8,730 bases of DNA from Pseudanabaena sp. UBA1465. Its GTDB lineage: Bacteria > Cyanobacteriota > Cyanobacteriia > Pseudanabaenales > Pseudanabaenaceae. Each line of letters opens with the position of its first letter. Position 1 is the first letter of the stretch. The position numbers and the translations under genes were made by a program. Below the pieces are notes generated by a model, which saw only the letters and a list, made by a program, of their open reading frames with translations, had not been told where the DNA came from and made no database searches. Of the stretch, positions 1-5,020 are shown in pieces. Location of the stretch: positions 9,827-18,556 of the forward strand of contig DCSN01000186.1 in assembly GCA_002325645.1 (NCBI GenBank), read 5' to 3'.

Positions 1-25
1 TGATTGCGCCTAGCTACTTAAAAGC

Positions 26-1714
26 TTATTGAGTAACTAGAGTTTGGATAACAGATTGCAATTCAGACAAAACTTGTGAAGAATTGCTACCATTAGCCAT
101 TGCGCCTAAATCTTGAGCCGCCGATTCTAGCTGTGGACGTAAAGTATCGACGATATCCTGCACAGGACGTAACAATTTCTCCTGAGCGCTAATTTGTCCT
201 AATAACTCCGCGACAGCTTTAAGACGTTCTTGATTTTGCGATTCTGCCGCCCGAATTGTTTGCTCTTGTAGTTGATGTTCTTGAGTTTGCTTACTCAGGA
301 TTTCTTGCTGCTGTTGAGTAATATTGCGAACAGTCTCGATTTGACCCTCCATTTTGCGTAACTCTTGCTCCTGACGATTCTTTTGTGCCTCAATCTGTGA
401 TAACAGAGGTAATAAACTTTGAACAGGGCTAACCTCTACGACAATCCCCTTACGACGATCCAAAATCGCTTTCTGTTGATTGAGTACCGATAAGCGCTCC
501 TGCATACTCCGTCTTGTTCCTGAAACGCTTTCTTCTAAAAGTCGATACTGCTCTTCTGCAAATTCTTTATTGCTTTCAAGTTCTATTCGCGCAAACTGAT
601 CAGCAGACTCAATCTGACTTTGTAAATCAGCAATTTCTCCTTCAAATCCCGCCAGTTCATCCTCCTGAGCGCTAACGTAATTAGCCAACTTATCAAAATC
701 TGATTGCAAAGCCTTAATAGTTGAATCCAAATCATCTACCGACATTGACTGCAATCTAGTTTCTTCTTCTGGGCTAAGTACTTCAATGCTGCCTGGTCCG
801 CCAAAAGACTCGATCGCATGGGCTGTCTGTTCATAGAGATCAATTTGAGCATCAAGCTGCACTCTCGACATGGCAATGTTGTTTTCTTGCAACTTCATGA
901 TTCCGCGCTGTGCTTTAAGCTCAGCCTGTGCATCTGCTAAAGCCGATTGAGTTTGCTGCCATTGATATTTCCGCGAATTAATTTCTTCAGTAGATTTCGA
1001 GAGAACTACCTTTTGTTTTTCAGCCTCATTTTTTAGAGCATCCAAATTTTGCCAGAAACCCGTCAGTACTTCTTGGCGCTTGTTAATTAAATCAAGAGCA
1101 TTATGGATTTTATCCCTAAGAGAATCTGGATTAGTGAAGCTGGTGGATAAATGAGCAATCAAGGTTTTTACATGTTCTACCTGCTCAACACTCAAAGCCG
1201 AAGCTTTAGCCTCAAACTGTCCTCTTTCTGATTCAATACTTTTGCGTAGTTGCTCGATTTCTTGACGCTCTTTTGCAAATTTACCTTCTAATTCTTCAAC
1301 CTCTTGTCGTCTTGCATCAAGATGTTCTAATTCGAGTTCTTTATGTTCTAATTCTTGCTCACGGCGATGTAATTCTTGGCTTTGAAAGTTAAGGGATTGT
1401 TTCCACTGTTCGACTTCTTCTTCCGCAGATCTATATTTGTCCTGCGATCGCGAAAAAGCTTGCAAAATATTGACGATCTTTTTAGAAGCATCTTGAATAC
1501 TTTGCACTTGGTTACTGCCCGTCACTTCGACAATAATCATCTGACCATCTTTAAAATCTTTAGCTTGGCTCGAATCTTGAACCTGTAAAACCTGTTCATT
1601 TGTAATTGGCTGCCAAACATTTTCACCCGTATTTCGTGCTAGTAGACGGACAGAAGAGTTACCACCTAATCCAAAAGCTGCTTGAGTTTTTTGAAGTTCC
1701 GCTAAGTACTGCAC
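26..1714 (-). CDS. hmpF: HmpF-type pilus motility/taxis coiled-coil protein
   Basis: This 562-aa protein is recognised as cyanobacterial HmpF, a coiled-coil protein needed for type IV pilus-driven gliding and phototaxis (family knowledge, chiefly from Nostoc hormogonia). The N-terminal module (about residues 1-95) opens with MQYLAELQK, then a Gly-rich FGLGG and a 'VNILQAFSR' segment, as I recall for the family. From about residue 95 almost everything is Glu/Gln/Lys/Leu-rich heptad sequence, for example RREQELEHKELELEHL near 117-132, broken by short non-coil stretches such as ESFGGPGSIEVLSPEEE near 303-319. There is no signal peptide or membrane span, so it should be cytoplasmic and probably oligomeric. 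The start codon is GTG at 1714; the downstream residues match the usual family start, and an AGGAG lies 10 bases upstream. No other hmp chemotaxis gene is in the window, and no terminator is visible in the 25 bases after the stop. Confidence 0.88.
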   Translation of the reverse strand: MQYLAELQKTQAAFGLGGNSSVRLLARNTGENVWQPITNEQVLQVQDSSQAKDFKDGQMIIVEVTGSNQVQSIQDASKKIVNILQAFSRSQDKYRSAEEEVEQWKQSLNFQSQELHRREQELEHKELELEHLDARRQEVEELEGKFAKERQEIEQLRKSIESERGQFEAKASALSVEQVEHVKTLIAHLSTSFTNPDSLRDKIHNALDLINKRQEVLTGFWQNLDALKNEAEKQKVVLSKSTEEINSRKYQWQQTQSALADAQAELKAQRGIMKLQENNIAMSRVQLDAQIDLYEQTAHAIESFGGPGSIEVLSPEEETRLQSMSVDDLDSTIKALQSDFDKLANYVSAQEDELAGFEGEIADLQSQIESADQFARIELESNKEFAEEQYRLLEESVSGTRRSMQERLSVLNQQKAILDRRKGIVVEVSPVQSLLPLLSQIEAQKNRQEQELRKMEGQIETVRNITQQQQEILSKQTQEHQLQEQTIRAAESQNQERLKAVAELLGQISAQEKLLRPVQDIVDTLRPQLESAAQDLGAMANGSNSSQVLSELQSVIQTLVTQ

Positions 1715-1724
1715 GCTGAATATA

Positions 1725-1729
1725 CTCCT
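1725..1729 (-). promoter_or_regulatory. Ribosome binding site of hmpF, supporting a GTG start
   Basis: On the minus strand AGGAG (within ATAGGAG) lies 10 bases before the GTG at 1714-1712. This good Shine-Dalgarno match supports the GTG as the real start, because no ATG in frame precedes the conserved MQYLAEL beginning. Confidence 0.75.
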
Positions 1730-1906
1730 ATTTTGCTGATGCTAACTTTCAGATTGACATGACGAAAGAGCAAAAACCCGTCATTGAAAATACAAAATAG
1801 TCTAGATCCTCACTCCATAGTACCTAATTGCATGGTTTTTGGGCGATATATTTCAAGACTTTTTGGAAATTTCGAGGATATTGCAATCTAAAGGCATGTT
1901 AAAAGT

Positions 1907-1958
1907 TATTCACTGAAATATTCACTGAAATATTCACTGAAATATTCACTGAAATATT
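1907..1958. repeat. Tandem repeat, 12-bp unit, four copies plus 4 bases
   Basis: The unit TATTCACTGAAA occurs four times in perfect register (1907-1918, 1919-1930, 1931-1942, 1943-1954), followed by TATT. Each unit holds a small imperfect dyad, TTC-ACT-GAA. The array lies about 190 bases upstream of the hmpF start and about 70 bases past the permease stop. Perfect identity between copies suggests recent expansion by slippage or selection to keep the copies identical. A role as a multi-site operator is possible but not shown. Confidence 0.95.
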
Positions 1959-2026
1959 AATAATAAAACTATTATGGGGCATAGGTTTTCTCAAACTTAA
2001 ACCTGATAGAGCAAGTTGCCTAAAGC

Positions 2027-3055
2027 TTATTGCCTAATGTTTTTGGGGTCAAGGGCATCACGCAAACTGTCTCCTAAAAGGTTAAATGATAACACTGTTA
2101 ACACGATCGCTAAGGCAGGAGTCCACACTAGCCAAGGTTGCAGGATCAAAATCGAAGCGTTGGTGGACAAAGATAGCATATTACCCCATGACGGGTCTGG
2201 GGGCTGGATACCTAGCCCTACAAGGCTTAATACTGCCTCTACAACTATAAAACGGGGGATATCGAGGGTTGCCGAGATAATAATAAAGGTGATGGTTTGG
2301 GGTAAAACATGGTTGATGATAATCCGCAATGGACTTGCACCTGATGCACGGGCTGCCAAAATAAAAGTCTGCTCTTTGATGGACAACACTTGTCCACGAA
2401 TAATTCTGGCTAAACCTGCCCATGACACAAAGGAAATAATCGCAATGATTAACGCGAATCTTTGAGTATTACTGATTTGGGGCGGCAAAATTGCAGCCAA
2501 AGCTACTAATAAGTAAATTGAAGGCACTGACATCAGAATTTCGACGAAACGCATCAAGATAGTGTCAATCCAACCGCCTATATAACCAGAAAGACCGCCC
2601 ACAAAACAACCGATCGCATAGGAAATCGTTGTGCCGATAAAGCCGATTAAGAGGCTGATCCTACCGCCATGAAGTAGGCGAGTTAACTGATCTCGCCCTT
2701 GTTCGTCGGTTCCCAATAGGTTCAGATTCCCTTCTTTGGTGGTACTAAACAAATGTCCACCATGAAAAAGTTGAATCTGTGATGGCTTGGTATAGTCCAC
2801 GATTAAGGCGCGATCGCCTGTTTCTAGTTCAACTTTTCCTTGGGTGGTGGGGTATACATGAGCGCCAATAAATTGACCTTGGCGATCGTACCAATGGATC
2901 TGTGTGGGGGGTAATAGGGCGGCATTTTTGAACTGCTCGTTAACTCCATAGGGTGTCACGAAATCAGCCAAGAGGGCAGCCGCATAAAAAACAGTTAAAA
3001 TCGTGATGCCAATCCAAGCAAGAGGATTAGCTCTGAGCCTTTTCCACCAAGTCAT
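2027..3055 (-). CDS. ABC transporter permease, DppC/OppC type
   Basis: This 342-aa inner-membrane permease belongs to the dipeptide/oligopeptide/nickel (DppC/OppC) ABC importer family. TM1 is at about 14-33. A soluble, presumably periplasmic insert follows (about 34-115), then the typical GTDEQGRDQLTRLLHGGRIS segment (115-134) that precedes the permease core. Further hydrophobic spans lie at about 135-155, 165-190, 200-218, 250-280 and 303-328. The EAA-type loop that contacts the ATPase is visible at about 228-252 (EQTFILAARASGASPLRIII then HVLP). Family length is typically 280-380 aa, so it is full length. Its ATG shares one base with the TAA of the upstream 61-aa gene, and AAAAGG just before serves as ribosome binding site, so translation is probably coupled. 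The partner permease, ATPase and binding protein are not in the window. The substrate cannot be told from sequence; a peptide or similar small solute is the family default. Confidence 0.9.
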   Translation of the reverse strand: MTWWKRLRANPLAWIGITILTVFYAAALLADFVTPYGVNEQFKNAALLPPTQIHWYDRQGQFIGAHVYPTTQGKVELETGDRALIVDYTKPSQIQLFHGGHLFSTTKEGNLNLLGTDEQGRDQLTRLLHGGRISLLIGFIGTTISYAIGCFVGGLSGYIGGWIDTILMRFVEILMSVPSIYLLVALAAILPPQISNTQRFALIIAIISFVSWAGLARIIRGQVLSIKEQTFILAARASGASPLRIIINHVLPQTITFIIISATLDIPRFIVVEAVLSLVGLGIQPPDPSWGNMLSLSTNASILILQPWLVWTPALAIVLTVLSFNLLGDSLRDALDPKNIRQ

Positions 3056-3240
3056 TAGGAGCCTTTTAGTGCTTTAAAGAAATTTCTGCGGTAGTTGCCA
3101 TTCATTACGAATAGGACTGGCCACATTAGAGCGAGTCCGATCTGGTTGCCCTCAAAGTCAGTGCGGCGAAACCCCATCAAAAATTTTACAACTCCAAAGA
3201 CATAGGTTCCTAGTAGTAAAAATCCAATTAGTGTTGGCAT
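3055..3240 (-). CDS. Small conserved-looking membrane protein (61 aa)
   Basis: I do not know its function. The protein begins MPTLIGFLLLGTYVFGVVKFLMGF, a hydrophobic segment suited to one membrane span (about 3-24). A short polar stretch (RRTDFEGNQIG) follows, then a second hydrophobic segment ALMWPVLFVMNG (about 38-49) and a basic tail, NYRRNFFKALKGS. It has the look of the small cyanobacterial hypothetical proteins I recall. The start is well supported: ATG at 3240 with AGGAG eight bases upstream (3249-3253). Its stop codon overlaps the permease ATG by one base, so the two genes are probably co-transcribed and translationally coupled. It might be an accessory subunit or stabiliser of the permease, but this rests only on gene position. 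Confidence 0.8.
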   Translation of the reverse strand: MPTLIGFLLLGTYVFGVVKFLMGFRRTDFEGNQIGLALMWPVLFVMNGNYRRNFFKALKGS

Positions 3241-3248
3241 ATATCAAT

Positions 3249-3253
3249 CTCCT
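3249..3253 (-). promoter_or_regulatory. Ribosome binding site of the 61-aa gene
   Basis: On the minus strand CAGGAGA ends eight bases before the ATG at 3240-3238. It is one of the best Shine-Dalgarno matches in the window and makes this short frame credible as the first gene of the permease unit. Confidence 0.8.
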
Positions 3254-3391
3254 GTGATTAGTTATCTAATTTAGCATCAAGAAATATCTCAAAGAAATAT
3301 TTCGGATTAGTCAATTGTCAATCAATCTATCCATACAGCGTCTTACGCTTCCTTAAAACCCAGATAAATTTTCAAGCAGCTTGCAAACTGG

Positions 3392-3432
3392 AAAAACCTG
3401 TGGCGCACGCGCAGCGTGCGCCACAGGTTTTT
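3392..3432. terminator. 19-bp GC-rich perfect hairpin after the GIY-YIG gene
   Basis: Arms 3392-3410 and 3414-3432 are perfectly complementary over 19 bp around the three-base loop GCA. The inner part, TGGCGCACGC, is very GC-rich and flanked by A and T runs, so it can work as a Rho-independent terminator in either direction. In the minus direction it starts 13 bases after the GIY-YIG stop and ends in TTTTT. Its extreme GC content compared with the surrounding AT-rich spacer also fits a dispersed palindromic repeat element. Confidence 0.85.
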
Positions 3433-3444
3433 TGTGCTTTATAT

Positions 3445-3855
3445 TTAGCCATTTATCAATAAGTAAATTAGGGCGGCGATCGCCAGTAATAGCAACAAAG
3501 CATAAATAATAACTCTGCCCCATACCGCCACAAATAAGCATAATAAATTCCAAAAAGTTACTCTAGCAGTGCCATTCCACGCAGGACGAAATTTTGTGAT
3601 TTCTGCCTTTTCGTAGGTCGTAATTTGACTAACCGCCAAAACTTTATAATGCAATCTGCCAAAGGGGTATAGCAGTTTAAATTGTTGATAGCGATGATGA
3701 TTAGTTTTCCAACGATTACGAAGATTTTTGGCTTTACCCACATACAGCACGATCCAGAGAGCGGTAATGTAATAAACGCCCGCATCTTGCGGTAATTCTT
3801 TTAATTTTTGGACTGGTTGTGATGGTAGCCAAAAAATACGCATCCATTCGAGCAT
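3445..3855 (-). CDS. GIY-YIG nuclease-fold protein with hydrophobic C-terminal tail
   Basis: This 136-aa protein carries a compact GIY-YIG domain. The motif appears as GVYYI (26-30) followed by LYVGKAKNLRNRW (37-49), with candidate catalytic Arg46/Arg48. The distal metal-binding Glu82 sits in the family pattern E-xxx-I-xxxx-P-xx-N (Glu82, Ile86, Pro91, Asn94). After residue 100 the sequence becomes strongly hydrophobic (about 101-134, FWNLLCLFVAVW then VIIYALLLLLAIAALIYLLI), enough for one or two membrane spans. The domain would be anchored to a membrane with the nuclease fold at the N-terminus. GIY-YIG domains cut or repair DNA in UvrC, Slx4-partner and homing enzymes, but small solo domains have mostly unknown roles. 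ATG at 3855 is used; the internal ATG at 3843 is an alternative, and neither has a strong ribosome binding site. The gene stands alone and ends at the hairpin at 3392-3432. Confidence 0.85.
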   Translation of the reverse strand: MLEWMRIFWLPSQPVQKLKELPQDAGVYYITALWIVLYVGKAKNLRNRWKTNHHRYQQFKLLYPFGRLHYKVLAVSQITTYEKAEITKFRPAWNGTARVTFWNLLCLFVAVWGRVIIYALLLLLAIAALIYLLING

Positions 3856-3986
3856 AGGTAAATTGTTATCCTAGAGTCCTGATTCCCAGATATTTTGTTA
3901 CTTTTAAGCGATCGCTAGCAAAGTCAAGCTAGGATATAAGCTGTTTTGCTTAAGTAATCCAAATCACTTAGTTAGGTTTTGCTTAT

Positions 3987-4121
3987 ATGTCAGATTTTAA
4001 TCGCGGCATCATGAAATTTGAGAATGCCGATAGCCCTTTGTCCATCGTGCTGTCTAGCATTGTCGTTCTTAGTGCGATCGGATTCCTACTCTGGTGGGGC
4101 TTTCAGACTGCTTACGTCTAG
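3987..4121 (+). CDS. 44-aa single-span membrane protein
   Basis: The frame encodes a 44-residue protein beginning MSDFNRGIMKFENADSP, followed by one hydrophobic span (about 18-38, SIVLSSIVVLSAIGFLLWWG) and the short tail FQTAYV. A soluble head, single helix and Trp pair at the membrane edge give it the shape of the low-molecular-mass subunits of photosynthetic or respiratory complexes. I cannot assign it to a named Psb, Psa, Pet or Ndh subunit. Support for a real gene comes from its good hydrophobicity pattern, the strong hairpin terminator starting 25 bases after the stop, and a 130-base upstream spacer free of other genes. An internal ATG (codon 9) would remove the polar head and is less likely. 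No strong Shine-Dalgarno sequence precedes the start. Confidence 0.75.
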   Translation: MSDFNRGIMKFENADSPLSIVLSSIVVLSAIGFLLWWGFQTAYV

Positions 4122-4146
4122 TATTTTTGATCGTGTTTTTAGAAGT

Positions 4147-4181
4147 AAAATAAAGGCGGCGCGATGCGCCGCCTTTATTTT
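4147..4181 (+). terminator. Terminator of the 44-aa gene
   Basis: Arms 4147-4162 and 4166-4181 pair perfectly over 16 bp around the loop GAT, with GGCGGCGC at the core and TTTATTTT at the 3' end. It starts 25 bases past the stop at 4121 and 60 bases before the flavin reductase start, so the two plus-strand genes are probably separate transcription units. Confidence 0.88.
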
Positions 4182-4241
4182 GTGCTGACCAGATTGTAAG
4201 CTAAAACAGATTTTCTCAATAGCTAAAATCCAACCTAAACA

Positions 4242-4739
4242 ATGACTGAAAATACTGAAAACATTTCTCAAAATGAACAACTAGGAGCCGCGATCGGCAC
4301 GATTCCTAGTGGCTTGTTTATCGTTACTTCACAACAAAATGGCGCAGCAGGCACTATGCTCGCTTCTTGGGTACAGCAATCAGGCTTTAATCCTCCATCT
4401 GTAACCTTTGTGGTTGGTAAAGGTAGACCGATTGAGTCTTTTCTGACCGTAGGCAGCCCTGTTGTGATTAATATTGCTGAAAAGGGGCAAGGTAAAATCA
4501 TCGGACATTTTGCCAAAGGCTTTGCTCCCGATGTTGATCCTTTTGAAGGTGTTGAGACAGCAACTGCTCCTAGTGGTCAGCTTTATTTAACTGAGGCGAT
4601 CGCCTATCTTGATGCGACCGTCACCAGTAGCCTCGATGCTGGCGATCACATAATTGTTTTGGCAACGATTAATGCAGGCGATCGCCTCCGCGAAGGTGAA
4701 CCTGCTGTCCATACGCGCAAAAATGGCTTTAAATACTAA
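4242..4739 (+). CDS. Stand-alone flavin reductase (FMN-binding split barrel)
   Basis: This 165-aa protein is a single flavin reductase-like, FMN-binding split-barrel domain. The segment MLASWVQQSGFNPPSVTFVVGK (39-60), the GDHIIVLATI strand (134-143) and the ending AVHTRKNGFKY (155-165) resemble the C-terminal flavin reductase module of cyanobacterial flavodiiron proteins (family knowledge). Here there is no lactamase-like or flavodoxin domain, so it stands alone. It would bind FMN and accept electrons from NAD(P)H, but its partner is unknown. It is cytoplasmic, with no signal peptide. The ATG at 4242 has no clear ribosome binding site; the preceding 60 bases after the upstream terminator should hold its promoter. 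The gene ends in a terminator that overlaps its own stop codon. The assignment to the fold is firm; the physiological role is not. Confidence 0.87.
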   Translation: MTENTENISQNEQLGAAIGTIPSGLFIVTSQQNGAAGTMLASWVQQSGFNPPSVTFVVGKGRPIESFLTVGSPVVINIAEKGQGKIIGHFAKGFAPDVDPFEGVETATAPSGQLYLTEAIAYLDATVTSSLDAGDHIIVLATINAGDRLREGEPAVHTRKNGFKY

Positions 4740-4779
4740 ACAAATTAAGGCTCGCGATGCGAGCCTTAATTTGTTTTTT
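4738..4779 (+). terminator. Terminator overlapping the flavin reductase stop codon
   Basis: Arms 4738-4755 and 4759-4776 pair over 18 bp around the loop GAT, and six T residues occupy 4774-4779. The base of the stem includes the last two bases of the TAA stop at 4737-4739, so the hairpin begins without any spacer after the coding region. Confidence 0.9.
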
Positions 4780-4787
4780 AAAAATAG

Positions 4788-4816
4788 TTGACATTGGTTG
4801 CAATGTTTGGCATATT
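4788..4816 (+). promoter_or_regulatory. Sigma-70-type promoter of tRNA-Gly
   Basis: A perfect -35 box TTGACA (4788-4793) is followed after 17 bases by CATATT (4811-4816), which matches four of six positions of TATAAT. TATTAA at 4813 is an alternative -10 with a 19-base spacer. Transcription would start near 4823 and give about 36 bases of leader before the mature tRNA. Confidence 0.65.
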
Positions 4817-4820
4817 AATA

Positions 4821-4848
4821 AAGCGCAAAACGCAAGGAAGCGCAAAAC
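4821..4848 (+). repeat. 11-base direct repeat in the tRNA leader
   Basis: AAGCGCAAAAC occurs at 4821-4831 and 4838-4848, six bases apart, between the promoter and the tRNA-Gly. It lies in the part of the transcript that RNase P should remove. No function is known to me. Confidence 0.85.
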
Positions 4849-4858
4849 AACACGAAAC

Positions 4859-4930
4859 GCGGGTGTGGCTCAGTGGTAGAGCATCTCCTTGCCAAGGAGA
4901 ATGTCGTGGGTTCGAATCCCATCACCCGCT
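4859..4930 (+). tRNA. tRNA-Gly (anticodon GCC)
   Basis: A complete 72-nt cloverleaf can be drawn. The acceptor stem GCGGGTG (4859-4865) pairs with CACCCGC (4923-4929). The D arm is GCTC/GAGC with loop AGTGGTA. The anticodon stem TCTCC/GGAGA encloses TTGCCAA with anticodon GCC at 4891-4893. The variable loop is ATGTC, and the T arm GTGGG/CCCAT encloses TTCGAAT. The discriminator base is T4930. The 3' CCA is not encoded and must be added afterwards. It reads GGC and GGT glycine codons. The gene has its own promoter and terminator. Confidence 0.97.
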
Positions 4931-4932
4931 TA

Positions 4933-4968
4933 AAAAAAGAAGGTTCGCTCTTGCGAACCTTCTTTTTT
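4933..4968 (+). terminator. Terminator of tRNA-Gly
   Basis: Arms 4933-4948 and 4953-4968 pair perfectly over 16 bp (core GAAGGTTCGC) around the loop TCTT, ending in six T residues. It begins three bases after the tRNA, so termination follows directly on the mature 3' end. Confidence 0.92.
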
Positions 4969-5020
4969 ATGCTTCAGCTATGATGGCTAAAACAGTTGCG
5001 ATCGTATCTACACAAGATCT

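Larger units (their letters stand above)
1715..2026. other. 312-base intergenic region upstream of hmpF
   Basis: This gap separates the 5' end of hmpF from the 3' end of the ABC permease, so it should hold the hmpF promoter and leader. Visible items are the hmpF ribosome binding site, a 6-bp inverted repeat ATGACG/CGTCAT (1759-1764 and 1779-1784, 14-base loop) in the probable leader, and the 12-bp tandem repeat at 1907-1958. No open frame with a credible start is present, and I see no clear sigma-70 promoter or strong terminator for the permease unit. A weak AGGTTT/AAACCT pairing near 1983-2004 has no T tract after it in the minus direction. Confidence 0.7.

Noticed and set aside
1907..1958. 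CRISPR array
   Set aside because: The 12-bp units are directly adjacent with no spacers and no cas gene is near.
1983..2004. AGGTTT/AAACCT pairing as a terminator for the permease unit
   Set aside because: The stem is only six bp with a ten-base loop and no T tract follows in the minus direction.
2016..2465. 149-aa open frame on the plus strand across the permease gene
   Set aside because: It is antisense to the clear DppC-type permease, has no recognisable domain and lacks expression signals.
3353..3553. 66-aa minus-strand frame spanning the GC-rich hairpin
   Set aside because: It overlaps the end of the GIY-YIG gene and translates a terminator palindrome; no sign of a real protein.
3445..3855. 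Homing endonuclease of a mobile intron
   Set aside because: Although the domain is GIY-YIG, there is no intron structure or split gene around it, no DNA-binding tail, and the C-terminus is a membrane-like segment.
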